64,000 nt of DNA, from NCBI GenBank assembly GCA_027314515.1, contig DAHVAR010000055.1, positions 21,017-85,016 on the forward strand, written 5' to 3'. Each line of letters begins with the position of its first letter. Position 1 is the first letter of the stretch. A model generated the notes under the pieces. It was not told the DNA's origin. It saw nothing but the letters and a program-made list of their open reading frames with translations, and did no database searches. Shown one piece after another: positions 54,614 through 63,050 of this stretch. A program made the position numbers and the translations under genes. This DNA is from Actinomycetota bacterium. Lineage in GTDB: Bacteria > Actinomycetota > Actinomycetes > Streptosporangiales > Streptosporangiaceae.

Positions 54614-55811
54614 GCTACTGCAAGACCGGTACGGCGCCGTCATGATGCTCACCTACGGGATGCCGCCGGTGGCGCTGGCCAGCGGCACCGGCTGCACCGT
54701 GCTGGACGTCGACGGCAACAGCTATCTCGACCTGATCGGCGGCATCGCCGTCAGCACGCTCGGGCATGCGCATCCGGCCATCATCGAGGCAGTCAGCAGG
54801 CAAGTCGCCACGCTCGCGCACACCTCCAACCTGTTCCTGCACCAGCGCCAGGTGGAACTGGCCGAGCGGCTGATCGGCCTGCTCGGTGCCGACGGCCGGG
54901 TGTTCCTGGCCAACTCCGGGACGGAGGCGAACGAGGCGGCGCTCAAGCTGGTGCGCAAGGCCGCCGGGCCCGGCCGGCCGGTGATCGTGGCCGCCGAGCA
55001 CAGCTTCCATGGCCGGACGATGGGCGCGCTCAGCCTGACCGGCAAGAGCTCGATCAGGGAGCCGTTCCAGCCGTTCGGGGTGGAGGTCAGGTTCGTGCCC
55101 TATGGCGACGCGGCCGCGCTCGCGGCGGCTGTCGGCGCGGACTGCGCCGCGGTGTTCCTGGAGCCGGCGCTCGGCGAGGGCGGGGTGGTGCCAGCCCCGG
55201 CCGGGTACCTGAAGGCCGCGCGGACCGCCTGCGACGAGGCCGGCGCGCTGCTGGTTCTCGATGAGATCCAGAGCGGCATCGGGCGTACCGGCGAGTGGTT
55301 CGCGCATCAGCGAGACGGCATCGTCCCGGACGTGCTCACGCTGGCGAAGGGCCTGGGCGGCGGGTTGCCGATCGGCGCCTGCATCGGCCTCGGCCGGTAT
55401 GGCTCGGTGCTGGAGAAAGGTGATCACGGCAGCACCTTCGGCGGTAATCCGGTCGCCTGTGCCGCAGCGCTGGCCGTGCTGGACACCATCGAGCGCGATG
55501 GGTTGCTGGCCCACGTGCGCACGGTGGGGGCGCAGCTAGCCGCCGGGATAGAGGGCATCAGCCATCCGCTCGTGGCCGGGGTCCGCGGCAGCGGGCTGTG
55601 GCTCGCGATCGCGCTGACCGGCGTGGCCGCCACCGCGGTCGCCGCGACCGCGCAGCGGCACGGTTTCCTGGTCAACGCCGTTCAGCCGGATGCTGTGCGG
55701 ATCGCGCCACCGCTGATCCTCTCGGCGGCGGAAGCCCGCGCTTTCATCGCGGCGCTGCCCGGCATCCTGGACGCGGCCAGCGTCGTGCTGGCCGGGCAGG
55801 AGACGTCATGA
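54600..55811 (+). CDS. argD: acetylornithine aminotransferase
   Basis: PLP enzyme converting N-acetylglutamate semialdehyde to N-acetylornithine. The 403-aa class III aminotransferase shows [12 protein letters not shown] (PLP-contact Asp) and the Schiff-base Lys250 in [14 protein letters not shown]. Overlaps argB by 14 nt and argF by ATGA. Confidence 0.97.
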   Translation: MSATELLQDRYGAVMMLTYGMPPVALASGTGCTVLDVDGNSYLDLIGGIAVSTLGHAHPAIIEAVSRQVATLAHTSNLFLHQRQVELAERLIGLLGADGRVFLANSGTEANEAALKLVRKAAGPGRPVIVAAEHSFHGRTMGALSLTGKSSIREPFQPFGVEVRFVPYGDAAALAAAVGADCAAVFLEPALGEGGVVPAPAGYLKAARTACDEAGALLVLDEIQSGIGRTGEWFAHQRDGIVPDVLTLAKGLGGGLPIGACIGLGRYGSVLEKGDHGSTFGGNPVACAAALAVLDTIERDGLLAHVRTVGAQLAAGIEGISHPLVAGVRGSGLWLAIALTGVAATAVAATAQRHGFLVNAVQPDAVRIAPPLILSAAEARAFIAALPGILDAASVVLAGQETS

Positions 55812-56803
55812 CCGCCGGGCCGGCCAGTCCGATCGCCGGCGCGGGCGCCGGCACCGTGCGTCACTTCACCCGCGACGACGACCTGTCCCCGGCCGAGCAG
55901 GCTGCCGTGCTGAGCCTTGCCGCCGAGCTCAAGGCAGACCGGTTCGCCCGGCAGCCACTCGCCGGCCCGCGCGCGGTCGCGGTCCTGTTCGACAAGCCGT
56001 CGCTGCGCACCAGGGTCTCGTTCGCGGTCGGCATCGCCGAACTCGGCGGCTTCCCGCTGGTGATCGACATGCAGGGAACGCATGCCGGGCGCGGCGAGCC
56101 GGTGCCGGACATTGCCAGGGTCCTGGCCGGCCAGGTCGCGGCGATCGCGTGGCGGACCTTCGGCCAGGCCGCCATCGAGGAGATGGCGGCCGCGAGCAGC
56201 GTCCCGGTGATCAACGCGCTGACCGACCGCTTCCACCCGTGCCAGGTCCTCGCTGACCTGCAGACCATCAGGGCCGCCTACGGCAGGCTCGCCGGGCTCG
56301 TGCTGACGTTCCTCGGCGACGGATCGTCCAACATGGCGCATTCCTACCTGCTTGGCGGCGCGACCGCCGGCCTGCAGGTGCGGATCTGCGCACCAGAGGC
56401 GTACTGGCCGGCCGCGGACGTGCTCGCCGCGGCGGCGGCACTGGCTGAGCGCACTGGCGGCTCGGTAGCTGTCGGCTCCGATCCGCCGGACGCCTGCAAG
56501 GGCGCCGACGTGCTGGCAACCGACGTCTGGACCTCGATGGGCCAAGAGGGGCAGGAGCGCACCCGCTCCGGCGCCATGGCCGGCTACCAGGTGGACGCCG
56601 CGAAGCTGGCGCTGGCGAGCCCCGCCTGCCGGGTGCTGCACTGCCTGCCGGCGCACCGCGGCGAGGAGATTGCCGCCGAGGTGATCGACGGGCCGGCCAG
56701 CCTGGTCTTCGAGCAGGCCGAGAACCGGCTGCACGCGCAGAAGGCGTTGCTGTGCTTCCTGCTGGACGCCTCGTCCGGCGAGCGGCGAGAGGCCCGGCGG
56801 TGA
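55808..56803 (+). CDS. argF: ornithine carbamoyltransferase
   Basis: Forms citrulline from ornithine and carbamoyl phosphate. The 331-aa product has the carbamoyl-phosphate motif SLRTR (about 63), FHPCQ and [13 protein letters not shown] 55808 overlaps argD (ATGA); upstream in-frame codons lie inside argD. The argR GTG overlaps its stop. Confidence 0.97.
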   Translation: MTAGPASPIAGAGAGTVRHFTRDDDLSPAEQAAVLSLAAELKADRFARQPLAGPRAVAVLFDKPSLRTRVSFAVGIAELGGFPLVIDMQGTHAGRGEPVPDIARVLAGQVAAIAWRTFGQAAIEEMAAASSVPVINALTDRFHPCQVLADLQTIRAAYGRLAGLVLTFLGDGSSNMAHSYLLGGATAGLQVRICAPEAYWPAADVLAAAAALAERTGGSVAVGSDPPDACKGADVLATDVWTSMGQEGQERTRSGAMAGYQVDAAKLALASPACRVLHCLPAHRGEEIAAEVIDGPASLVFEQAENRLHAQKALLCFLLDASSGERREARR

Positions 56804-57363
56804 ACTCCAGCCCGCTGACGAAGGCGGCCCGGCAGAGTCAGATCGCCGCGATCCTCGGCCAGAAGTCGGTCCCGGTCCACTCCCAGGAGCAACTGGCCGA
56901 CTTGCTCAACGAGCGCGGAGTGCGGGTCACGCAGGCAACCCTGTCTCGCGATCTCGACGAGCTCGGCGCCGTCAGGCTGCGGGGCGCGGACGGGGCACTT
57001 GTCTACGCGCTGCCCGGTGAGCCTGGACCGGGCGGCCTTTCCGCGGGCCCGGGCAGCGTGCTGGCCGGCGGCCCGTTCGCGCCCTCGGCCGCTGATCCCG
57101 CTGCCCGGCTAGCCAGGCTGGCCGCCGAACTGCTGATGTCGGCCGAAGCCAGCGCCAACCTGGTAGTGCTGCGAACTCCGGCCGGGGCGGCTCAGTTGCT
57201 CGCCTCGGCCATCGACCACGCGCGCTGGCCGACCGTTCTCGGCACCGTGGGCGGCGATGACACGGTGCTTGTCATCGCCCGCGACCCCGACGGCGGGGCG
57301 GAGCTTGCCCAGTCGTTGCTGCGGCTGGCCGAGCGCGGCGGCCTGGCGGCGGGCCGCCGGTGA
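56800..57363 (+). CDS. argR: arginine repressor
   Basis: Arginine-responsive hexameric repressor, 187 aa. The N-terminal winged helix (about 8-70) has [19 protein letters not shown]; the C-terminal arginine-binding/oligomerisation domain (about 105-180) has the [12 protein letters not shown] motif. A Gly/Pro-rich linker of about 30 residues joins them. GTG overlaps the argF stop, GAGAGG 7 nt upstream. Likely binds the two boxes at 51346-51380. Confidence 0.96.
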   Translation: MNSSPLTKAARQSQIAAILGQKSVPVHSQEQLADLLNERGVRVTQATLSRDLDELGAVRLRGADGALVYALPGEPGPGGLSAGPGSVLAGGPFAPSAADPAARLARLAAELLMSAEASANLVVLRTPAGAAQLLASAIDHARWPTVLGTVGGDDTVLVIARDPDGGAELAQSLLRLAERGGLAAGRR

Positions 57364-57396
57364 CGGGCCGCCGGCGACATCGAGGCATCAGTCAGC

Positions 57397-57432
57397 CAGA
57401 TGACAGTGACAGCAGATGACAGTGACAACAGA
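57397..57432 (+). repeat. 16-bp direct repeat between argR and argG
   Basis: CAGATGACAGTGACAG (57397-57412) and CAGATGACAGTGACAA (57413-57428), then CAGAT. Noncoding, ending just before the argG ribosome site. Confidence 0.8.
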
Positions 57433-57447
57433 TAGGCAGGTACTCCG

Positions 57448-58650
57448 GTGACAGAGAAAGTCGTCCTCGCGTACTCCGGCGGGCTGGATACATCGGTGGC
57501 CATCGGCTGGATCGCCGAGCAGACCGGCGCAGAGGTGATTGCGCTCGCGGTCGACGTCGGCCAGGGCGGGGAGGACCTGGAGACCATCCGGATGCGAGCG
57601 CTCGCCTGCGGCGCGGCGGCAGCCGAGGTCGTCGACGCGCGCGACGAGTTCGCCGCCGGCTACTGCATGCCAGCCCTGCTGGCCAACGCCCGCTACATGG
57701 AGCGTTACCCGCTGGTGTCCGCGCTGTCGCGGCCGCTCATCGTCAGGCACCTGGCCAGGGTCGCGCTCGAGACCGGCGCGGGCATGGTCGCGCACGGCTG
57801 CACCGGCAAGGGCAACGACCAGGTCAGGTTCGAGGCCGGCCTGGCCGCCCTGGCGCCGGACGTCCGGGTCACCGCGCCCGTCCGGGATTCCGGCATGACC
57901 AGGGACAAGGCCATCGCGTTCGCGGCGGAGAAGGGCTTGCCGATCAGCGTGACCTCGCGCTCGCCGTACTCGATCGACCAGAACGTCTGGGGCCGCAGCT
58001 GTGAGACCGGCCACCTGGAGGACATCTGGAACGCGCCGCAGCCGGACGTCTACGGTTACACCAGCGACCCGGCCGCCGGGCTGCCCGCTGAGGAGATCAC
58101 CATCAGCTTCGCCAGCGGCCTGCCGGTAGCGCTGAACGGAGAGCCGCGGACGCCGCTGGAAATGATCACCGACCTGAACCGGATCGCCGGGGCGCACGGG
58201 ATCGGCCGCATCGACATGGTCGAGGACCGGCTGGTCGGCATCAAGAGCCGGGAGATCTACGAGGCGCCCGGCGCGATCGTCCTGATCATCGCGCACTCGG
58301 AGCTGGAGAGCGTGTGCGTGGAGCGGGACCTGGCCAGGTTCAAGCGGCTGGCCGAGCAGCGCTGGACCGAGCTGGTGTACGACGGTCTGTGGTTCTCTCC
58401 GCTGAAGCAGGCGCTGGACGCGTTCATGTCGCAGGCGTCCCGCCACGTCACCGGCGACATCCGGCTGACCCTGCAAGGCGGCCGGGCGGTGGTCACCGGG
58501 CGGCGCAGTCCGGCCGCGCTCTACGACTACTCACTGGCCACCTACGACAGCGGCGACTCCTTCGACCAGCAGCTGGCCAAGGGGTTCATCGAGCTGTTCG
58601 GGCTGCCTGCCAAGATCTCGGCCGACCGGGACCGCAAACTTGCCGGCTGA
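57448..58650 (+). CDS. argG: argininosuccinate synthase
   Basis: ATP-dependent joining of citrulline and aspartate. The 400-aa product has the pyrophosphatase loop [12 protein letters not shown] near the N-terminus and the [12 protein letters not shown] motif. GTG with AGGCAGG 7 nt upstream. The 84-bp gap after argR contains a 16-bp repeat but no ARG box. Downstream lies a minus-strand gene rather than argH. Confidence 0.97.
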   Translation: MTEKVVLAYSGGLDTSVAIGWIAEQTGAEVIALAVDVGQGGEDLETIRMRALACGAAAAEVVDARDEFAAGYCMPALLANARYMERYPLVSALSRPLIVRHLARVALETGAGMVAHGCTGKGNDQVRFEAGLAALAPDVRVTAPVRDSGMTRDKAIAFAAEKGLPISVTSRSPYSIDQNVWGRSCETGHLEDIWNAPQPDVYGYTSDPAAGLPAEEITISFASGLPVALNGEPRTPLEMITDLNRIAGAHGIGRIDMVEDRLVGIKSREIYEAPGAIVLIIAHSELESVCVERDLARFKRLAEQRWTELVYDGLWFSPLKQALDAFMSQASRHVTGDIRLTLQGGRAVVTGRRSPAALYDYSLATYDSGDSFDQQLAKGFIELFGLPAKISADRDRKLAG

Positions 58651-58675
58651 CCAGCGCTACAGCCGCGACGGCTGG

Positions 58676-59518
58676 TCAGTCGCTGGCGGCGCCGCGGGGC
58701 TGCGCTGGCGGCGCCAGCCGATCTCGCACCCTCCTCGCCAGCAGTTCGAAGGCGGTGACCTGCTCGGGCACGGCTCTGGTGAGCATGACGGGTCTGCCCT
58801 GGTCGGCGTCGGCGGCGGCCCGCGGGCTGAACGGCACGCTGACAATGCGCTCGAGGAAGGTCCACACGCTCTCCTCGGATGCGGCGGCGGGATACATCGG
58901 CGTGACCTCGCCGCAGTGCGCGCAAATCAGGCCGCTGTAGTTCTCGACCCCGCCGAGAATCTGCGGGCTGGCCGGAGCGCCGGCCCGCCGCTGCAGATAG
59001 GCGAGCAAGCGCCGGACATCCTGGTGCGCGATCGCCTGCGGGGTCACTACCGCCAGTACGTGCACGGGCCGGCCGCGCAGCGCGAAGACGAACTGCTGAA
59101 TGTCGGCCGTCCCCGGCGGCAGGTCGACCACCAGGCAATCCGGGCTGTCCCAGTCGGTGTCGCTGATCAGCCGCCGGACGAGCAGCTCGGCAAGGCCCGC
59201 GGTCACGCCCAGGCCCTGCCCCTCGCCGATGAGCAAGGCCGCCGAAGCCAGCTGGATGCCGTGCCGTTCGACCGCTTGCAGGCGGGCCGCAGCCGTGCCC
59301 GCAGCGCCGAATACTGTGAGCTGGGCGGCATCCTGCCGCCGGCGCAGTCCCAGCATCCGGGGCACGTCGGGCCCGTACAAGTCGGCGTCGACCAGGCCAG
59401 TGCGCAGGCCGCTGGCCGCCAGCGCAAGGGCCAGGTTCACCGCGACGGTGGTCTTGCCGACACCGCCCTTACCGCTGGCGACAGCGACGACGGGAATCTC
59501 GTCGGGACTCACTGGCAC
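58676..59518 (-). CDS. Mrp/NBP35-type P-loop ATPase
   Basis: Iron-sulfur carrier-type ATPase, about 280 aa. The deviant Walker A GKGGVGKTT (16-24), VDLPPGTAD switch and the Cys pair C199-x2-C202 (CAHC) that would hold a bridging cluster are present. It lacks the N-terminal DUF59 domain of long Mrp forms. GTG 59518 is chosen because GGAGGA lies 6-7 nt upstream on the minus strand; ATG 59581 lacks a ribosome site. Lying against the arg strand it splits argG from argH. Substrate apo-proteins unknown. Confidence 0.85.
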   Translation of the reverse strand: MPVSPDEIPVVAVASGKGGVGKTTVAVNLALALAASGLRTGLVDADLYGPDVPRMLGLRRRQDAAQLTVFGAAGTAAARLQAVERHGIQLASAALLIGEGQGLGVTAGLAELLVRRLISDTDWDSPDCLVVDLPPGTADIQQFVFALRGRPVHVLAVVTPQAIAHQDVRRLLAYLQRRAGAPASPQILGGVENYSGLICAHCGEVTPMYPAAASEESVWTFLERIVSVPFSPRAAADADQGRPVMLTRAVPEQVTAFELLARRVRDRLAPPAQPRGAASD

Positions 59519-59581
59519 CTGGCTTCCTCCGGCCCGTGGCAGGATCGCCAGCCCGGAAAGCGGGCGTTTCAGCGGCTCCAT

Positions 59582-59610
59582 TTGGATTGTCCGGTTAACT
59601 CAAGCAGACT
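59582..59610 (+). promoter_or_regulatory. candidate argH promoter
   Basis: TTGGAT (59582-59587), 17-nt spacer, CAGACT (59605-59610), 38 nt before the argH start. No TGCAT-type ARG box is visible nearby. Confidence 0.45.
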
Positions 59611-59647
59611 CAGTTCCCAGCCGAGTGCCGAGCCTGGAGACTGAACC

Positions 59648-61126
59648 GTGATATCTGAGGCAGAAACGCCGGATCCGCCCGCCGAGCCGGCGCCAGCGAC
59701 GGCCGGGGGTGCCGCAGCGGCAGCCGGGCCGGTCCGGCTGTGGGGCGGTCGCTTCGAGTCCGGCCCGGCCGAAGCACTGGCCCGGCTGTCGGTGAGCGTT
59801 CAGTTCGACTGGCGGCTGGCCCGGTACGACCTGCTGGCATCGGCGGCCCACGCGCGGGTGCTGCACAAGGCGCAGCTGCTCGCCGATGCCGAGCTGGCGC
59901 GGCTGCTGGCAGCGCTTGACGACCTCGGGAGGGCTTGCCAGGCGGGTACGTTCCGGCCGTCCGCGCAGGATGAGGACGTGCACACCGCGCTCGAGCGCGG
60001 CCTGCTGGAGCGAGTCGGCCAGCTCGGCGGCAAGCTGCGCGCCGGACGCAGCCGCAACGACCAGATCGCTACCGACTTGCGGCTCTACCTGCGCGACCAC
60101 GTCCGCATGATCATGGCCAGGCTCACCGAGCTGGAGCTTGCCCTCATCGGCCAGGCCGAGCTGCACCGGGACACGCCGGTGCCGGGCATGACGCATCTGC
60201 AGCATGCCCAGCCGGTGCTGCTCGCCCACCAGCTACTCGCGCACGTGCACGCGTTCGCCAGGGACGCCAGCCGGATGCGTGACTGGGACGCGCGGGCCGC
60301 GGTCAGCCCGCTCGGCTCGGGAGCGCTGGCGGGATCGTCGCTGCCGCTCGACCCGGACGCTGTCGCGGCCGAGCTCGGGTTCGCCCGCGCGGCGGACAAC
60401 TCCATGGACGCGGTGAGCGACCGGGACTTCGCGGCCGAGTTCTGCTTCGTCGCGGCCCTGCTGGGCGTCCACCTGTCCCGGCTGGGGGAGGAGGTCGCGC
60501 TGTGGGCGTCGCATGAGTTCGGCTGGATAGAGATCGACGATGCGTATGCGACCGGCTCGTCGATCATGCCGCAGAAGAAGAACCCGGATGTGGCCGAGCT
60601 GGCTCGCGGCAAGGCAGGCCGGCTCATCGGCAACGTCACCGGGCTGCTCGCCACCCTGAAGGGCCTGCCGCTGTCCTACAACCGGGACCTGCAAGAAGAC
60701 AAGGAGCCGGTGTTCGATGCCGTGGACACGCTGCTGACGGTGCTGCCCGCGATGGCCGGGCTGATCGGCACGCTCCGGTTCCACACCGAGCGGCTCAAGG
60801 CCACCGCGGCCGCCGGTCATGCCCTCGCCACTGACCTGGCCGAGCTGCTGGTCAGGCGGGGCACCGCCTTCCGTGAGGCACACGAGGTCGTCGGGCACCT
60901 GGTCATCTGGTGCCAGGTCCATGACTGCGAGCTAGCCGATGTCAGCGACGAGGACCTGGAGAAGGTCTCGCCGCTGCTCACGCCGGACGTCCGGGACGTG
61001 CTGACGGTGCCGGGCGCGATCGCGGCCAGGGCAAGCCGGGGCGGCACCGCTCCGGCTCGGGTAGCGGAGCAGCTCACCCGGCTGCGCGCGGACGTGCAGG
61101 ACCAGGCCGCCTGGGCCGCCAGCTGA
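59648..61126 (+). CDS. argH: argininosuccinate lyase
   Basis: Last step to arginine plus fumarate. The 492-aa product of the fumarase/lyase superfamily contains [16 protein letters not shown] and the signature [12 protein letters not shown]. About 25 extra Ala/Pro-rich residues precede the first conserved block. GTG with GGAGA at 59636-59640, 7 nt upstream. Separated from argG by the Mrp-like gene, so it probably has its own promoter. Confidence 0.96.
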   Translation: MISEAETPDPPAEPAPATAGGAAAAAGPVRLWGGRFESGPAEALARLSVSVQFDWRLARYDLLASAAHARVLHKAQLLADAELARLLAALDDLGRACQAGTFRPSAQDEDVHTALERGLLERVGQLGGKLRAGRSRNDQIATDLRLYLRDHVRMIMARLTELELALIGQAELHRDTPVPGMTHLQHAQPVLLAHQLLAHVHAFARDASRMRDWDARAAVSPLGSGALAGSSLPLDPDAVAAELGFARAADNSMDAVSDRDFAAEFCFVAALLGVHLSRLGEEVALWASHEFGWIEIDDAYATGSSIMPQKKNPDVAELARGKAGRLIGNVTGLLATLKGLPLSYNRDLQEDKEPVFDAVDTLLTVLPAMAGLIGTLRFHTERLKATAAAGHALATDLAELLVRRGTAFREAHEVVGHLVIWCQVHDCELADVSDEDLEKVSPLLTPDVRDVLTVPGAIAARASRGGTAPARVAEQLTRLRADVQDQAAWAAS

Positions 61127-61511
61127 CCGTGGCCCACCACGTCAGCTTCATGCTCACCGGTCGCCGGGCTTCCCCGGGCAAGCGGCCGGGATCCCCGGCT
61201 CCGGAAGCGCCTAGGCCGTCGGCGGCAGTGGCAGTCTAATCGTGAGCGTGCCTAGCAGGGACCGGCGCAACGAACTGCGAAACCCGCCACGCGGCGGCAC
61301 CTGGTCATAGCCGGGATGGCGCCTGCCCGCGGCCTCACTCCTGAAACGGACATAAAGGCCACAGGGCGGCTGACGCGGGCATCCGGAGGCCTGTTTTCGC
61401 TGCGCGGGCATGGCTGTGAGCCCGCCTGCGACGGGCTACGGGACGGGATGTCCACTGCCCTGCGCAAGCGGCGGCTGCCGTATAGCTGGCCACCACCCTT
61501 CGCTAACGGGC
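61127..61511. other. 385-bp region after argH
   Basis: No gene is supported. A GCCGGG-ATC-CCCGGC hairpin at 61185-61199 may terminate argH. The rest shows no repeat, RNA or promoter that I can defend. It marks the change from conserved operons to the accessory-looking right flank. Confidence 0.45.
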
Positions 61512-61742
61512 CTACGCGCCGGTCACGAACGTGCCCCAGCCGCTCTTGGACTCGACCAGCCCTTCGCGCTGCAACTGGACAATCGCCTTCCGGACGGTGA
61601 CCTGGGCCAGGCCGTGCTCCTGGGACAGGGAGACGATGGACGGCAGCCGGTCACCCGGAGCCCGCTCCCCGCCGATGATCTGGGCGCGCAGCAGGCCGGC
61701 AAGCTGCTGCCACGGCGGCGTCGCGGAATCCCGGCTGATCAT
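61512..61742 (-). CDS. single-domain GntR-family regulator
   Basis: Only 76 aa: a GntR winged helix-turn-helix (WQQLAGLLRAQIIGGERAPGDRLPSI, TVRKAIVQLQREGL, GWGTFV) with no effector-binding domain. Likely a dimeric repressor. The ATG has no ribosome site, but TATCGT (61755-61750 on the minus strand) ends 7 nt upstream, fitting leaderless transcription. A 16-bp palindrome lies between it and the divergent small ORF. Confidence 0.85.
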   Translation of the reverse strand: MISRDSATPPWQQLAGLLRAQIIGGERAPGDRLPSIVSLSQEHGLAQVTVRKAIVQLQREGLVESKSGWGTFVTGA

Positions 61743-61790
61743 GCTGCCGACGATAGGTCACTGCTGGCCGCCATAGCGAGAAGCGATTGC

Positions 61791-61806
61791 CTACAGCGTG
61801 CTGTAG
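61791..61806. promoter_or_regulatory. 16-bp palindrome between gntR and the small ORF
   Basis: CTACAGC-GT-GCTGTAG, perfect 7-bp arms. It is followed by related TGTAGCGTACTGCACA sequence. A natural operator for the neighbouring GntR protein, 49 bp from its start and 20 bp from the small ORF. Confidence 0.55.
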
Positions 61807-61825
61807 CGTACTGCACAGTCAATTC

Positions 61826-62077
61826 GTGACCTGCCGGAACTGCGAGCTTGCCGACCTGCGATGGCACTGGGGCAGCGTGTACGAGATCATTTTCGCGGGC
61901 CGCACGTTCAGCGCGTTACGGCGTGACGGGCTCGGTAGCGTAACAGCGCTGACCGTAGGCGAGTTGCGCCCGCCGGCTGATACAGGCCGATTACTTGGCA
62001 CGGCCTGTAGATCGCTCCCTCAACCCCGGTTAGGCTCAGCACCATCGGTAGCCACGCCCGACCGTGTTACGTTGTAA
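61826..62077 (+). CDS. small uncharacterised protein, possibly degraded at its end
   Basis: An 83-aa frame from GTG 61826. Its first 55 residues (CRNCELADLRWHWGSVYEI, TFSALRRDGLGSVTAL) have a composition and pattern like small hypothetical proteins found beside GntR-type genes in actinomycetes; the last 30 look unlike coding sequence, as if the frame had shifted. No ribosome site. Expression uncertain. Confidence 0.4.
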   Translation: MTCRNCELADLRWHWGSVYEIIFAGRTFSALRRDGLGSVTALTVGELRPPADTGRLLGTACRSLPQPRLGSAPSVATPDRVTL

Positions 62078-62113
62078 GCGACACGCCGCAACGTGTCGTT
62101 GACGAGGCTCACT

Positions 62114-62461
62114 ATGTCTGGTAAAGGATGGCGCCCCGTGGAGTCGGCCGCGACAGGATTGCAGCGTCTGCTGGCGGCAATCCGCCGCCTGTTCATGCGG
62201 TTTGAGAGCGAGCGCACCGATGAGCACTCGTCATGGATACTGACTGTCCGCGTAAGGGAAGATCCGCTGGACGGCGGCTGGGTGGCCGAGTGCCCCGACT
62301 TGCCGGGCTGCTTCTCGCAAGGCGAGACGCGGGACGAAGCGCTATACAATCTGTCCGATGCGATTGCTGGCATTGTCAGCTTGCGCATGGAACAGCAGTT
62401 GTCCGCCTCCTCCCACGACAGCGACGGTGCAGAAGAACTGAAGGTGGCCGTCGCGTCCTAA
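62114..62461 (+). CDS. hicB: HicB-family antitoxin-like protein
   Basis: The 115-aa product has the HicB RNase-H-like core: LTVRVREDPLDGGWVAECP (43-61), DLPGCFSQGETRDEALYNL and AIAGIVSLRME. It would neutralise HicA, an mRNA-cleaving toxin. ATG 62114 with GAGG 6 nt upstream is preferred to GTG 62093. The first 40 residues are Arg-rich and atypical, so ATG 62195 is possible. No C-terminal DNA-binding domain is evident. Directly followed by a broken hicA. Confidence 0.8.
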   Translation: MSGKGWRPVESAATGLQRLLAAIRRLFMRFESERTDEHSSWILTVRVREDPLDGGWVAECPDLPGCFSQGETRDEALYNLSDAIAGIVSLRMEQQLSASSHDSDGAEELKVAVAS

Positions 62462-62476
62462 GCCACATGAGGCCAC

Positions 62477-62817
62477 ATGGGGCTGTCGAACCTCCCGCTT
62501 GCAAGCGGATCGGAGCACGCTAAGGCGTTCCAGCGTCTCGGCTGGACCTTGACCACAAGCGACGGGGACGGGGGAAGCACTTCCTCCTGACTAGGACAGG
62601 TAGGCGGGCCACGCTTTCGATCCCCGACCATCACGAAGTCAAGCGCGCAATCATCGCCGCACTGATCGCGCTAGCAGGCGTGACAGAAGCTGACTACGTG
62701 AAAGCATTCGCCGGGACCTACGAAGCTCCGGCGGAACCTCCCGCCGAGGCGCCCAAGTCTCCTGACGCAAGCCCGGCAAAGGCAGCCAGGACCTCACGCC
62801 AGAAGCCGCGCCGCTGA
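62477..62817 (+). pseudogene. hicA: hicA toxin gene with a one-base frameshift
   Basis: From ATG 62477 the frame reads MGLSNLPLASGSEHAKAFQR-LGWTL, a HicA start. At about 62550 the homology continues in another frame as DHKRRGRGKHFLL (with the GKH catalytic-His motif) and then GRRATLSIPDHHEV and GVTEADYVKAF, to a TGA at 62815. One missing base (TTGACC for TTGGACC) explains it. The start frame stops at 62588, and the second frame is closed upstream by TAA at 62521. Either the toxin is dead or this is a sequencing error. A Pro/Ala/Lys-rich tail follows the domain. Confidence 0.75.
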
Positions 62818-63050
62818 GGGGTCACGATCAAGAAATTCCGGGCCGCGGTCCGGCCTCAGCGCCCGGCCGCCGTTCGCGCAGGCTGGCGAGATTCGCCGGG
62901 CCATGCTTGCCGCCCTCGCGTCATCGCGGTCAACGGGCCGCTGCATGGTGAGGTGCATCGTTGACTGACTCGCCTGGACAGGGTTAGCGTGACGGGACCT
63001 TGATCACGACCGGCGCGGTCGCCGGCGTGGCGGCTGTTGGCGGGTTGGCA

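Noticed and set aside
61127..61511. Small regulatory RNA or missed gene after argH
   Set aside because: No conserved frame, promoter-terminator pair or strong structure beyond one short hairpin.
62485..62530. tRNA-like fragment on the minus strand (CCGCTTGCAAGCGG then GGTTCGA)
   Set aside because: No acceptor stem or T-stem pairing forms, and the plus strand reads as the N-terminus of HicA.
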